DNA of 64,000 nucleotides from Hoeflea sp. (GCF_014359905.1 NZ_JACIYP010000002.1:1-64000), one strand, 5' to 3'. Shown: positions 54,383 to 63,399, numbered from the stretch's first letter. Program-made: numbers and translations. Notes: a model not told the origin generated them from the letters alone.

Positions 54383-55162
54383 TCAGCTCTTGACCGGAAC
54401 CTTGGCCTCGAGCCAGCGGAAAGCGAGCACCAGAACGCCGGTCAGCATCATATAGATCAGCGCCAAAAGCAGCAGCGGCTCGTAAGTGAGATAGGTGTCC
54501 TGCCGCACCCGCGAGATGATGGCGTAGACGTCAACCACGGTGATGGTCGCTACCAGCGGCGTGGCCTTGAGCTGCAGCACGGTCTCGCCCGCGAGCGTCG
54601 GCAGCGCGCGGTGAATGGCGCGCGGCAGCCAGATCCGGCGGAACGCGGTCAAGGGCGACATGCCATAGGCGCGGGCGGCCTCGAGCTCGCCCTTGGGGAC
54701 GCCGGCGAAGGCGCCGCGCATCACCTCGCCCTCGTAACCGGCGAAGGACATGGTCAGGGCGAGCACGCCATAGGGCCAGGCCGAACGCAGGTAGGGCCAG
54801 GCCCAGGATTCGCGGATTTCCGGCCAGTAGGCAAACAGGGAACCAAGCCCGTAATAAAGCATCCACAATTGCAGGAGCAGCGGCGTGCCGCGGATCACCG
54901 TGCAGAAGGCGCGCGCCGGAGCCGCCAGCAACCAGGGGCCCGCGGCCTGGGCGAGACCCAGCGGCACCGCCAGCAGGAAGCCCAGGGCGCTGGTCAGGAC
55001 CAGCAGCCACAGCGTGGTGCCGACGCCCTCCACCAGCCGCCACGAGTAGCGCGGCAGCCAGTCCCAGCGCATGTTGACCGCGGCAAGCACGATGATGCCG
55101 ATGCCGATGGCGATCAGCACCAGCCGGTGCGGCTCCCGCCAGCTTCTGAGTTCGGGTCCCAT
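54383..55162 (-). CDS. Basic amino acid ABC transporter permease, HisM/ArtM-like
   Basis: Integral membrane subunit of 259 residues, five or six helices, with the EAA-type loop FAGVPKGELEAARAYGMSPL (about 160-180) that docks the ATPase. It starts at ATG 55162, sharing one base with the stop of the partner permease. The reading frame extended to 55375 is a shadow of that partner. It is the last gene in the order ATPase, binding protein, permease 1, permease 2, and is convergent with the CdhR-like gene, five bases apart. Confidence 0.9.
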   Translation of the reverse strand: MGPELRSWREPHRLVLIAIGIGIIVLAAVNMRWDWLPRYSWRLVEGVGTTLWLLVLTSALGFLLAVPLGLAQAAGPWLLAAPARAFCTVIRGTPLLLQLWMLYYGLGSLFAYWPEIRESWAWPYLRSAWPYGVLALTMSFAGYEGEVMRGAFAGVPKGELEAARAYGMSPLTAFRRIWLPRAIHRALPTLAGETVLQLKATPLVATITVVDVYAIISRVRQDTYLTYEPLLLLALIYMMLTGVLVLAFRWLEAKVPVKS

Positions 55163-55893
55163 CAGCGCACCGCCGGCATGCCGCGGCGGGCATGGCGCTC
55201 GATCCGGCGGATCAAGACGTTGGAAATGAGCGTGACCATCAGATAGAGCAGACCCGCTGCAAAGAAAAACAGGAAGTAGGACTTGGTCGTGCCGCCGGCC
55301 TGGCGGGTCACCAGGGTCAGTTCGGCAACGCCGACGACGGCAAGCAGTGCGGTGTCCTTGGTGGCGATCAGCCACAAATTGGCGAGCCCCGGCACCGCGT
55401 GCGGCAACATGCCGGGCAATGTGATGCGACGGAGCACCTGCAGCGACGACATGCCATAGGCGCGCGCGGCCTCGATCTGGCCATGCGGCACCGCCTTGAA
55501 GGCGCCGCGCAGGACTTCGGTCTGGTAGGCGCCCTGGACCACGCCGATGACAAAGATGCCGGCGGCGAGCCCGCTGATGTCCATCGGCCCGGCGCCGATC
55601 AGCATCATGACCTGGTTGAGCGCGTCGGTTCCGGCATAATAGAGCAGCAGGATCAGCACCAGCTCCGGCACGGCGCGCACCAGCGTGGTGTAGACATCGA
55701 GAATATCGCGCAGGATCGGACCGCCGTAGAGCTTGCCTGTGGCGCCGGCAACCCCGATCAGGAAGCCGACAATATAACCGCCGACGGCGACCTGCAGCGA
55801 GACGGCAAGTCCCTTGAGCAGCACGCCGCCCCAGCCCGGCGGATCGAGCGCCAGAAGCTCCCAGGAGGCAAGTCCCGCGATCCAGTCAAGCAT
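55162..55893 (-). CDS. Basic amino acid ABC transporter permease, HisQ/ArtQ-like
   Basis: Membrane subunit of 243 residues with five predicted helices (KGLAVSLQVAVGGYIVGFLI; VRAVPELVLILLLYYAG) and the ATPase-docking loop FKAVPHGQIEAARAYGMSSL (about 155-175). It follows the binding protein gene by 74 bases, a gap that holds a strong hairpin, and is coupled to the second permease by a one-base overlap. The polar amino acid family includes lysine/arginine/ornithine, octopine and histidine carriers; the neighbouring dimethylargininase-like gene points to arginine-type substrates. Confidence 0.9.
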   Translation of the reverse strand: MLDWIAGLASWELLALDPPGWGGVLLKGLAVSLQVAVGGYIVGFLIGVAGATGKLYGGPILRDILDVYTTLVRAVPELVLILLLYYAGTDALNQVMMLIGAGPMDISGLAAGIFVIGVVQGAYQTEVLRGAFKAVPHGQIEAARAYGMSSLQVLRRITLPGMLPHAVPGLANLWLIATKDTALLAVVGVAELTLVTRQAGGTTKSYFLFFFAAGLLYLMVTLISNVLIRRIERHARRGMPAVR

Positions 55894-55906
55894 GAGGAAC
55901 GGCCTT

Positions 55907-55939
55907 ACCGGCCCGGCGGGATTTTCCCACCGGGCCGGT
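55907..55939 (-). terminator. Hairpin between the ABC binding-protein gene and the permease genes
   Basis: ACCGGCCCGG (55907-55916) pairs with CCGGGCCGGT (55930-55939). After one mismatch, four more pairs close on a 3-base loop. It lies 28 bases past the stop of the binding-protein gene and 13 bases before the permease start, the classic place for an element that raises binding protein over permease. Confidence 0.7.
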
Positions 55940-55967
55940 CAAAGCGCTTTGCGCCGGTTTGGGCACG

Positions 55968-56738
55968 TTACTTGCCGTAGATGTCGAAGTCGAAATACTT
56001 CTTCGAGAACTCGGCATAGGTGCCGTTTTCACGGATGGCGGCGATTGCGGTGTTGAACTTCTCGCGCAGTTCATCGTCACCCTTGCGCAGGCCGATGCCG
56101 ACGCCGGCTCCGAGGATTGCCGGGTCGTCCTCGACGGCGCCGACGACCTCGCAACATGCGTCGGCCTTGACGAAGGCGTCAAGCGCCAGCGAGTCCGCCA
56201 TGATGGCGTCGACGCGGCCGGCGGCGAGGTCCTGGTTGGCTTCGTCCTGGGTCTGGTATTCCTTGATCTCGGCGGCGACATCGCCGAAATGGGTCCGGAC
56301 GTAATCCTGATGGATGGTGGAGACCTGGACGCCGATGATCTTGTCCTTGAGGCCTTCGGCGTCGGGGGTGATGCCGGAGCCCTTGGCGGTGGCGATCACT
56401 GACGGGGTATTGTAATATTTGTCGGAGAAATCGATCGTCTTCTGCCGCTCCTCGGTGATCGACATCGAGCCGACAATGGCGTCGATCTTGTTCGACGTCA
56501 GCGCCGGGATGATGCCGTCCCAGGCGACCGGGGTGACCACGCAGTCGAGCTTGGCTTCCGCGCACACGGCGTTCATGAAGTCGATCTCCCAGCCGGTCCA
56601 GTTGCCCGAGGCGTCCGGCTCGGTAAACGGCGGATAGGGCTCGGCGGCGACACCGACGCGGATGGTTTCGGCGGAAGCGGCGCTGGCCGCAAGCGTCAGG
56701 CCGAAAGCGGCGATGGTTGTAACGATCTGCTTGTTCAT
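55968..56738 (-). CDS. Amino acid ABC transporter substrate-binding protein, HisJ/ArtJ-like
   Basis: Periplasmic receptor of 256 residues. The Sec signal (MNKQIVTTIAAFGLTLAASA, cut after ASAASA) leads into ETIRVGVAAEPYPPFTEPDA. Family blocks are WTGWEIDFMNAVCAEAKLDC, VTPVAWDGIIPALTSNKIDA, GSMSITEERQKTIDFSDKYY and GRVDAIMADSLALDAF. The aromatic and Asp residues of the ligand pocket (Tyr/Pro near the start, the Asp at about 176) are as in basic amino acid binders. It follows the ATPase gene by 48 bases. Confidence 0.92.
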   Translation of the reverse strand: MNKQIVTTIAAFGLTLAASAASAETIRVGVAAEPYPPFTEPDASGNWTGWEIDFMNAVCAEAKLDCVVTPVAWDGIIPALTSNKIDAIVGSMSITEERQKTIDFSDKYYNTPSVIATAKGSGITPDAEGLKDKIIGVQVSTIHQDYVRTHFGDVAAEIKEYQTQDEANQDLAAGRVDAIMADSLALDAFVKADACCEVVGAVEDDPAILGAGVGIGLRKGDDELREKFNTAIAAIRENGTYAEFSKKYFDFDIYGK

Positions 56739-56786
56739 GGTTTTTTCCCTGTTTGAAAATTCGGGCTTTGCCCATTCACCCCTGGA

Positions 56787-57593
56787 CTATTGGACAGTCG
56801 CAAGGAATTTCTGCAATCGCTCCGACTTCGGAGCACTGTAAACGACATCCGGCGACCCTTCTTCCTCGATCACGCCGCCGGCCAGGAACACCACGTGGTT
56901 GGCGACCTCGCGGGCAAAGCTCATCTCGTGAGTGACCAGCAGCATGGTGCGGCCTTCGCGCGCCAGGTCGGCGATCACGGCCAGCACTTCGCCGACAAGT
57001 TCGGGATCGAGCGCAGAGGTCGGTTCGTCAAACAGCATGACGTCGGGTTCGACCGCTAGCGCCCGGGCAATCGCCGCGCGCTGCTGCTGCCCGCCGGACA
57101 GAAAGGCCGGGTAGACATCGCGCTTGTCGGACAGGCCGACGCGGTCGAGCAGTTTTTCGGCGCGCGCAATCGCCTCGTCACGCGGCACGCCCATGACATG
57201 GACCGGCGCCTCGATGATGTTGCCGAGCACCGTCATGTGCTGCCAGAGATTGAAGCTCTGGAACACCATGGCGAGCCGGGTGCGGATGCGCCGGAGTTGC
57301 TTGGCGTTGGCGGGCTGCAAGCCGCCGCGACCGTCGGGCTTCACATCAATGGTTTCACCCTTGATGCTAATGGCGCCCCGGGTCGGCAGTTCGAGCATGT
57401 TGATGCAGCGAAGCATGGTGGATTTGCCCGATCCAGAGCCGCCGATAATGGCCACCACATCGCCGGTTTTCGCTGTCAGCGAGACGCCCTTGAGAACTTC
57501 GAGATCGCCGAATGTCTTGTGCAGGTCAGCGACCTGAACCGCGGGCGGAGTCTGGTTATCGCCGGTCTCAGCGCCGGAATGTGGACTGCTCAT
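56787..57593 (-). CDS. Amino acid ABC transporter ATP-binding protein, HisP/ArtP-like
   Basis: ATPase of 268 residues: Walker A IIGGSGSGKSTMLRCINML (about 50), Q-loop MVFQSFNLWQHMTVL, signature PAFLSGGQQQRAAIARAL (about 165), Walker B VMLFDEPTSALDPELV and switch His in LLVTHEMSFAREVANHVVFL. It is the first gene of the leftward transporter operon and is divergent from the dimethylargininase-like gene across 111 bases, which suggests joint control. Confidence 0.93.
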   Translation of the reverse strand: MSSPHSGAETGDNQTPPAVQVADLHKTFGDLEVLKGVSLTAKTGDVVAIIGGSGSGKSTMLRCINMLELPTRGAISIKGETIDVKPDGRGGLQPANAKQLRRIRTRLAMVFQSFNLWQHMTVLGNIIEAPVHVMGVPRDEAIARAEKLLDRVGLSDKRDVYPAFLSGGQQQRAAIARALAVEPDVMLFDEPTSALDPELVGEVLAVIADLAREGRTMLLVTHEMSFAREVANHVVFLAGGVIEEEGSPDVVYSAPKSERLQKFLATVQ

Positions 57594-57642
57594 ACGTTCC
57601 CTTTGCTACCTCGTCTGTCGCGAAGTTGGCCAATCGTGACCC

Positions 57643-57670
57643 TTGCACAGCAATTAATCAAGTGTATAAT
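57643..57670 (+). promoter_or_regulatory. Sigma-70-like promoter for the dimethylargininase-transaminase operon
   Basis: TTGCAC (57643-57648) and a perfect TATAAT (57665-57670) are separated by 16 bases, about 35 bases before the first ATG. TCAA/TTGA half sites (57658-57661 and 57671-57674) bracket the -10 box and could form part of an operator for the TetR-type protein encoded downstream. Confidence 0.65.
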
Positions 57671-57704
57671 TTGAAAAAATGCAAACCACCCGAACGGACC
57701 CTTC

Positions 57705-58574
57705 ATGACATACGGATGCCAATCCATGACCGCGCCCCTCAAGCGGGTCGCCATGCGCAAACCCGGCGCGAGCCTTCTTTCCGCCAAAGCCGAGGACTGG
57801 CATTACGGTCCGGGCTTCGACGGCGCACGCGCCATCAAGCAATTCGGCGCATTCGCCGATCTGGTGGCATCCTGCGGCACGGAGATCCTGTGGATCGAGG
57901 ATTCGGGCGATGGCCTGGCCGACGCAATGTTCACCCATGACCCATCGCTGATGAGCGACCATGGCGCGATCATCCTGCGCATGGGCAAGCCCGGCCGCAT
58001 GGCGGAACCCGCGCTTCACAAGGCTGCCTATCAGGCCGCCGGCATTCCGATCCTGGGCGAGATCGTTGCTCCAGGATCTGTCGAGGGCGGCGACTGCGTG
58101 TGGGTCGATCACGCGACACTGGCAGTGGGACGCGGCGTTCGCACCAACCAGGCCGGCATCGAGCAATTGGCGGCGATGCTTGCGCCGCATGGCGTCACCG
58201 TGCTGGGATACGATCTTCCGCTTGGTAACGGCGCCGACGCGTGCCTCCACCTGATGTCGGTGATCTCGCCGCTGGATGAGAAACTGGCGCTGGTCTATGC
58301 GCCGATGCTTCCCGTCGCCTTCTGGCAGTTGCTCAAGGACCGCGGCTACACGCTGCTTGAAGCCCCGGCCGACGAGTTCGCCGCCTCCAACGGCCTCAAT
58401 CTCAACGTCCTGCCGCTTACCCCTGGCGACGTGCTGATGGTCGACGGCTTTCCCAAGACCCGGAAACTTATGGAAGACGCCGGATGCCGCGTCCGGGTGT
58501 TCAACGCCGATGCCTTGTGCATACCGTGCGAGGGCGGGCCGACCTGCCTCACCCGTCCCGTGTGGCGGGAATGA
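57705..58574 (+). CDS. Dimethylarginine dimethylaminohydrolase (DDAH) / amidinotransferase-family hydrolase
   Basis: A 289-residue member of the pentein (guanidino-group modifying) superfamily. Expected catalytic residues are visible: VEGGDCVWVD (Glu/Asp, about 128), ACLHLMSVISP (His, about 181) and, near the C-terminus, CEGGPTCLTRPVW, whose second Cys (about 281) is the likely nucleophile. DDAH hydrolyses methylated arginine to citrulline and a methylamine. Arginine deiminase-like or N-acyl substrates are alternatives. ATG 57705 or 57726 may be the start; neither has a strong ribosome site. It overlaps the TetR gene by four bases. Confidence 0.85.
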   Translation: MTYGCQSMTAPLKRVAMRKPGASLLSAKAEDWHYGPGFDGARAIKQFGAFADLVASCGTEILWIEDSGDGLADAMFTHDPSLMSDHGAIILRMGKPGRMAEPALHKAAYQAAGIPILGEIVAPGSVEGGDCVWVDHATLAVGRGVRTNQAGIEQLAAMLAPHGVTVLGYDLPLGNGADACLHLMSVISPLDEKLALVYAPMLPVAFWQLLKDRGYTLLEAPADEFAASNGLNLNVLPLTPGDVLMVDGFPKTRKLMEDAGCRVRVFNADALCIPCEGGPTCLTRPVWRE

Positions 58575-59200
58575 CGCGGCGGGCGTTTCATCATGAACCG
58601 GAAGCGGTGCGGCAAAAGGACCTGATTGCCGCAACGCTCGACAGCATTGCGGAACTGGGTCTGGCAGGCGCCACCGTGCGCGAGGTCTCCAATCGCGCCG
58701 GCGTCACGCCCGGCCTGATCCGACGGTATTTCGACAACAAGGAACGGCTGGTCGCCGCCGCCTACCGCACCTTCATCGCGGACCTGATCGCCATGGCCGA
58801 AGCGGGCTGCGGCGACGGGCCCGCGCTCTCGCGGCTTGCAGGCCTGATCCGCGCCAGCGTCACGGCGCCCGTGGCCGACGGTCGGACGCTGTCGATCTGG
58901 GCGGCCTTCATCGGAACCGTGAATTCGGATCCGGCGATGGCGGAGGTGCATCGCGAAGGCTACCAGGCATTCCGGGATCTGATCGAACGGCTGGTTGGTG
59001 AGGTCATGGCCGAGCGCGGAGAGCCGGCCTCGACACAGGAAATCCGCCGGCATGCGATCGTGCTCAACGCGCTGCTCGATGGTCTTTGGATCGAAATCTC
59101 CATGGGCGGCGATGATTTTTCGCGGCTCGACGTGATCCGGATCGCGCTCGATTCGGTGGCGACTTTGCTCGGGATAGACCCGGCGGAATTCAGGGAATAA
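58571..59200 (+). CDS. TetR-family regulator, BetI-like
   Basis: A 209-residue repressor. The N-terminal helix-turn-helix reads RQKDLIAATLDSIAELGLAG and TVREVSNRAGVTPGLIRRYF, close to BetI, and the C-terminal helices (LSIWAAFIGTVNSDPAMAEV; NALLDGLWIEISMGG) match the BetI-type ligand domain. It is embedded between the DDAH-like and aminotransferase genes, overlapping the former by four bases. It probably controls this operon and the divergent transporter. BetI itself senses choline; here a methylated amine such as dimethylarginine or dimethylamine is a reasonable guess. Confidence 0.88.
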   Translation: MTRRAFHHEPEAVRQKDLIAATLDSIAELGLAGATVREVSNRAGVTPGLIRRYFDNKERLVAAAYRTFIADLIAMAEAGCGDGPALSRLAGLIRASVTAPVADGRTLSIWAAFIGTVNSDPAMAEVHREGYQAFRDLIERLVGEVMAERGEPASTQEIRRHAIVLNALLDGLWIEISMGGDDFSRLDVIRIALDSVATLLGIDPAEFRE

Positions 59201-59205
59201 CCACC

Positions 59206-60369
59206 ATGCATTATGCGGCAATCACCGAGCGTCTGGCTCATACCGGCGGCGCCAAATGGGCCATTCATCAACGCTGCCGGGTGATGAAGAAGGCCGGCGC
59301 AGACATCATCGAACTCACCATCGGAGAGCCGGACCAGCCGCCGGATCCACAGCTCTTCGAAGTCTGTCACGCCTCGATGCGCGCGGGCCGCACCGGCTAT
59401 TCGAGCGGTCGCGGCGAGCCGGATCTGCTGGAGGCTATTGCCGCGCGCTACAGCCTGAGGCGCGCAGGCGTCGACGCAAACAATGTGATGTGCTTTCCGG
59501 GAACCCAGACCGCACTGTTTGCGACGATGATGGCGCTGACCGGTCCCGGCGACGGCGTGCTTGTGGGCGATCCGTTCTACGCCACCTATGAAGGCGTCAT
59601 CGTCGCCAGCGGCGCACACCGGGAGTCGGTGCCGCTCAGGCCCGAGAACGGATTTCGCCTGAAGGCGGAAGATCTGGAAGCCGCAATCACGCCGCAGTCA
59701 CGCGTACTGCTGCTCAATTCACCGCACAATCCGACCGGCGCCGTCCTGGAGGCCGACGAGATCGCCCGGATCGGCGCGGTGTGCAAAAAACACGATCTCT
59801 GGATCGTCGCCGACGAGGTCTATGAGGAACTTGTGTTCGACGGGAAGTTCGCCTCGCCGTTCGACAATCCCGATCTCGCGGACCGGGTGATCGCCCTGTC
59901 ATCGATTTCCAAATCGCATGCGGCGCCCGGGTTCCGCAGCGGCTGGGCGGTCGGGCCGCATGAATTTTGCGAGAAGCTTCTGCCCTTGTCGGAGACCATG
60001 CTGTTTGGCAACCAGCCCTTCATCGCCGACATGACGGCCTTTGCGCTCAATGCGGATCTGCCCACTTCGGCGCGGATGCGCGCCTCCTACAAGAGCCGGT
60101 CGACCGTCTTCGCTGACGCGCTCGAAAAGCTCGACGGCGTCAAGCCGTTCCGTCCGCAAGCCGGCATGTTCATCGTGCTCGATGTGTCAGGCACCGGGCT
60201 CGATGGCGAAACCTTCGCCTGGAGTCTGCTCGAAGCAGGCGTTGCGGTCATGCCGGGCTCGTCCTTCGGGGCCAATGCGAGTGCCCTGGTGCGGATCAGC
60301 CTGACGGTTCCGGATGAGACTGTGACGGAAGCCTGCGGCCGCATCACGCGTTTTGTGGAGGCGCTATGA
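59206..60369 (+). CDS. PLP-dependent class I/II aminotransferase, AruH-like (arginine:pyruvate type)
   Basis: A 387-residue fold-type I aminotransferase. It starts HYAAITERLAHTGGAKWAIH, like AruH, and has ELTIGEPDQPPDP, the helix FPGTQTALFATMMALTGPGD, NSPHNPTGAVLEADEI (Asn contacts PLP), IVADEVYEELVF and the PLP Lys in SSISKSHAAPGFRSGW (about 239). The gene following it encodes an AruI-like decarboxylase, which supports arginine (or methylarginine) to 2-oxo acid conversion. It lies five bases after the TetR stop and overlaps the next gene by four bases. Confidence 0.87.
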   Translation: MHYAAITERLAHTGGAKWAIHQRCRVMKKAGADIIELTIGEPDQPPDPQLFEVCHASMRAGRTGYSSGRGEPDLLEAIAARYSLRRAGVDANNVMCFPGTQTALFATMMALTGPGDGVLVGDPFYATYEGVIVASGAHRESVPLRPENGFRLKAEDLEAAITPQSRVLLLNSPHNPTGAVLEADEIARIGAVCKKHDLWIVADEVYEELVFDGKFASPFDNPDLADRVIALSSISKSHAAPGFRSGWAVGPHEFCEKLLPLSETMLFGNQPFIADMTAFALNADLPTSARMRASYKSRSTVFADALEKLDGVKPFRPQAGMFIVLDVSGTGLDGETFAWSLLEAGVAVMPGSSFGANASALVRISLTVPDETVTEACGRITRFVEAL

Positions 60370-61973
60370 TGTCCGCAGATTCATTGCCTGGTGAGGCTCC
60401 CACAGTCGGGGAAGCCCTCGTCACCATGCTGGAACAAGCTGGCGTCGACATGGTCTTCGGCATTCCCGGGGTTCACACCATCGAGCTCTATCGCGGACTG
60501 GCGGCGAGCACCATCCGCCACATCACGCCGCGCCACGAACAGGGCGCGGGTTTCATGGCAGACGGCTATGCCCGCGTCACCGGGCGTCCAGGCGTGTGTT
60601 TCGTCATCACCGGACCGGGCATCACCAACACGCTGACCGCCATGGCGCAGGCGCGCGCCGACAGCATTCCGATGCTGGTGATCTCCGGCGTCAACGCCGC
60701 AGCGACGCTCGGGAAAGGCCTTGGTCATCTGCACGAATTGCCGGACCAGGCGGCGCTCGCGCGAAGCGTGGCGCTGTGGTCGCACACACTGACCGATCCG
60801 GCAAAGCTGAGCACCGTGATCGAGGAGGCCTTCACGGTGATGACCGGCGGCCGGCCCGGCCCGGTGCATCTCGAGATCCCGACCGACGTGATGAAACTGC
60901 CCGCGGGCGGCCAGACCTTCAAAATGCCCGCGCACCCGCGGCCGCGCCCCTCCTCCGCCGATCTCGCCACGGCGTCGGGCATGATTGCGCGCGCTCGTCA
61001 CCCGGCAATCCTGATCGGCGGCGGCGCGGTCGGCTTTGGTGATGCCGTCCGCCGCTTCGCCGAGGCGCTCGATGCGCCGGTGGTCTCCACCGCCAATGCG
61101 CGCGGGGTCATGGCCGGATCGCCGCTCGATGTGCCGGCGAGCCCGAGCTTCGGCTGCGTGCGCGATCTCTTCAGCGGCTCCGACCTGGTGCTGGCGCTCG
61201 GCACCGAGCTGGGGCCGACCGATTGCGACATGTACGAGGATGGCGGCTTCACGCTGCCCGCCAACCTGATCCGCGTCGACATCGATGCCGCGCAACTGGC
61301 GCGCGGCGCGCCGGCGGCACTGGCGATTGCGGCCGACCTGGGCGCATTCATCGAGGATGTGCTCGGCGCCGCCGGAATCTGGCGGGGCAATGGCGGAGGC
61401 GGGGCGCAGCGCGCCAGAGCCGCACGCGATCTCGCCCTGGCGAGCCTGGGAGACACATACCGCTCCCATGTCGAACTGATCGAGGACATCTGGCGGGTCC
61501 TGCCGGGGGCGGCGTTGGTGGGCGATTCAACGCAGCTCGTCTATGCCGGCAACATGTTTACGGACGCGCCGCGGCCAGCGTCCTGGTTCAATTCCGCCAC
61601 CGGTTTCGGCACGCTCGGCTATGCGGCGCCGGCGGCGATCGGCGCGGCGCTCGGCCAGCCTGGGCGCCCGGCGGTGGCGCTTCTGGGCGACGGCGGCTTC
61701 CAGTTCACGCTTGCCGAACTCGGAAGCGCCCACGACGCGAACGCCGATGTGGCGTTCGTGGTGTGGAACAATGCGGGCTACATGGAAATCGAGACCTCGA
61801 TGACGTCGGCCAGCATCACACCGATCGGCGTGACGCCATCCGCGCCGGACTTCGCGGCCATCGCCATGGCATATGGCCTGCCGTCGCGCAAGGTGCACAA
61901 CCGCGAGGAATTGAGCACGGCGCTTCAGGACCTGCCGCGCCCGTGCCTGATCGAGTATCTCGCCCCCCGGTAG
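60366..61973 (+). CDS. Thiamine-diphosphate decarboxylase, AruI-like (2-ketoarginine decarboxylase)
   Basis: A 535-residue acetolactate-synthase-fold enzyme. The N-terminal domain has VFGIPGVHTIELYRGL and the catalytic Glu in TPRHEQGAGFMADGYARVTG (about 58), the central domain ILIGGGAVGFGDAVRRFAEA, and the C-terminal TPP motif LLGDGGFQFTLAELGSAHDA followed by VVWNNAGYMEIE. Next to an AruH-like transaminase, the best match is 5-guanidino-2-oxopentanoate decarboxylase, giving 4-guanidinobutanal. The lack of a small regulatory subunit gene argues against acetolactate synthase. It ends four bases before the convergent ArgE-like gene. Confidence 0.86.
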   Translation: MMSADSLPGEAPTVGEALVTMLEQAGVDMVFGIPGVHTIELYRGLAASTIRHITPRHEQGAGFMADGYARVTGRPGVCFVITGPGITNTLTAMAQARADSIPMLVISGVNAAATLGKGLGHLHELPDQAALARSVALWSHTLTDPAKLSTVIEEAFTVMTGGRPGPVHLEIPTDVMKLPAGGQTFKMPAHPRPRPSSADLATASGMIARARHPAILIGGGAVGFGDAVRRFAEALDAPVVSTANARGVMAGSPLDVPASPSFGCVRDLFSGSDLVLALGTELGPTDCDMYEDGGFTLPANLIRVDIDAAQLARGAPAALAIAADLGAFIEDVLGAAGIWRGNGGGGAQRARAARDLALASLGDTYRSHVELIEDIWRVLPGAALVGDSTQLVYAGNMFTDAPRPASWFNSATGFGTLGYAAPAAIGAALGQPGRPAVALLGDGGFQFTLAELGSAHDANADVAFVVWNNAGYMEIETSMTSASITPIGVTPSAPDFAAIAMAYGLPSRKVHNREELSTALQDLPRPCLIEYLAPR

Positions 61974-61977
61974 GGTC

Positions 61978-63141
61978 TCAGGCGCAGAGCGCGTCGACCA
62001 ACCGGTCCATGAAGGCCTCGCCCGCCGCGAGCTGGTCGAGCGACAGGAACTCGTCGGGCTGGTGCGCCTGGGCAATGTCGCCGGGCCCGCAGACCACGGT
62101 GGAATAGCCGCGGGTCTGGAACTGGCTGCCTTCGGTGCCGTAGCTGACCACATGCCGGCCGTTGTCGCCGGTCAGGCGGCGCGCCAGGGTTTCCGCCGCA
62201 CCGTCTTTTTCCGGCGCCAGCGCCGGCAGCGCGAAGCCGGGATTGAGATCGATGCCGGTGTCGGGATGGATCTTCTGCATCTCGGCGGTAAGTTCCGCGG
62301 CCTTGGCCTCCAGCGCCCGGGCCCAGTCGTCCGGGCTTTCGCCGGGCACGAACCGGAACTCCATCAGGAACCGGCAATCCTTGGCGGTGATGTTGTGGGC
62401 GGTGCCGCCCTCGATCCTGCCGACATGCAGCGTGGTGTAGGCCGGGTCGAAGGGGCTTGCGAGCTCGGACGGCGTCCGCGCGGCGTTTTCGGCATTGCGC
62501 TGGTTGGCCCAGTCGATCAGCTTCGCCGCCTGCATGATGGCGCTGACGCCGTAGGGCAGCAGCGAGGAATGGACCTCGAAGCCGCGCACGTGAACATTGT
62601 AGGCGAGGCCGCCCTTGTGCCCGGTCACCACCCGCATCATGGACGGCTCGCCGACGATGACTTCGCGGGCGCGCGGCAGGGCGCCAAGCATGGCCTCGAC
62701 CAGATCGACGACAGCGGCGCAGCCCACTTCCTCGTCAAAGGACAGCGCCAGTTGCAGCGGACGCTTGAGCGGACGTGTGGACGCACGCGCCATCGCCATA
62801 AGGGCCAGCGCGTCAAAGCCCTTCATGTCGCAGGCGCCGCGCCCATAGAGTTTGCCGTCGCGCTCGGTCAGGGTCCAGGGATCGGTTGTCCAGGCCTGCC
62901 CCGCCACCGGCACCACGTCGGTATGGCCCGACAGGATCACGCCGCCGTCAATGGCGGGACCGGTCTGCGCATAGAGATGGGCCTTCCTTCCGCAGGGGCT
63001 CATGACCCGGTCCGACGCAATTCCGAACTCCGCAAGATAGGATTCGACCCACTCCACCAACGGCAGATTGCTGTCGCTGCTGACGGTTGGGAAGGAAATC
63101 AGTTTTGCCAGCATCTCTTGAGAATTAGAATTATTTTCCAC
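61978..63141 (-). CDS. argE: Acetylornithine deacetylase, ArgE / M20 metallopeptidase family
   Basis: A 387-residue di-zinc amidohydrolase. Metal-binding landmarks are VILSGHTDVVPVAGQAWTTD (His-x-Asp, about 72), YGRGACDMKGFDALALMAMA (Asp, about 100) and LSFDEEVGCAAVVDLVEAM (catalytic Glu-Glu, about 134). VGRIEGGTAHNITAKDCRFL and HQPDEFLSLDQLAAGEAFM complete the ArgE pattern. It is convergent with the AruI-like gene. ArgE splits N-acetylornithine; in this neighbourhood it may act on another N-acyl basic amino acid. Confidence 0.9.
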   Translation of the reverse strand: MENNSNSQEMLAKLISFPTVSSDSNLPLVEWVESYLAEFGIASDRVMSPCGRKAHLYAQTGPAIDGGVILSGHTDVVPVAGQAWTTDPWTLTERDGKLYGRGACDMKGFDALALMAMARASTRPLKRPLQLALSFDEEVGCAAVVDLVEAMLGALPRAREVIVGEPSMMRVVTGHKGGLAYNVHVRGFEVHSSLLPYGVSAIMQAAKLIDWANQRNAENAARTPSELASPFDPAYTTLHVGRIEGGTAHNITAKDCRFLMEFRFVPGESPDDWARALEAKAAELTAEMQKIHPDTGIDLNPGFALPALAPEKDGAAETLARRLTGDNGRHVVSYGTEGSQFQTRGYSTVVCGPGDIAQAHQPDEFLSLDQLAAGEAFMDRLVDALCA

Positions 63142-63399
63142 TTAACGACCCCAAAAAGGGTTCAGACTTCGATCTGACCCTGATTTCCACAGCTCTGCTC
63201 ACGCGAAAACTTCCTCATGGAAGCCGGATTGGCGGGAAATTTCCTGTCTCGCCGCAGCCGGCTCGAACACTTATCATGCAATTTCGAAAACCCCACTGGT
63301 CAACCGTGAGAAAATTGGTCAATAGTATGGGCCACCGGCTGATCGAAAGATCGGACCGGCAACAAAAATAACGGGAAAACATCTCCCGAGGGGTACAGT

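Noticed and set aside
60366-61973. Acetolactate synthase large subunit as identity of the TPP enzyme
   Set aside because: No small regulatory subunit and no ilv genes nearby; the AruH-like partner and the operon context fit 2-ketoarginine decarboxylase better.
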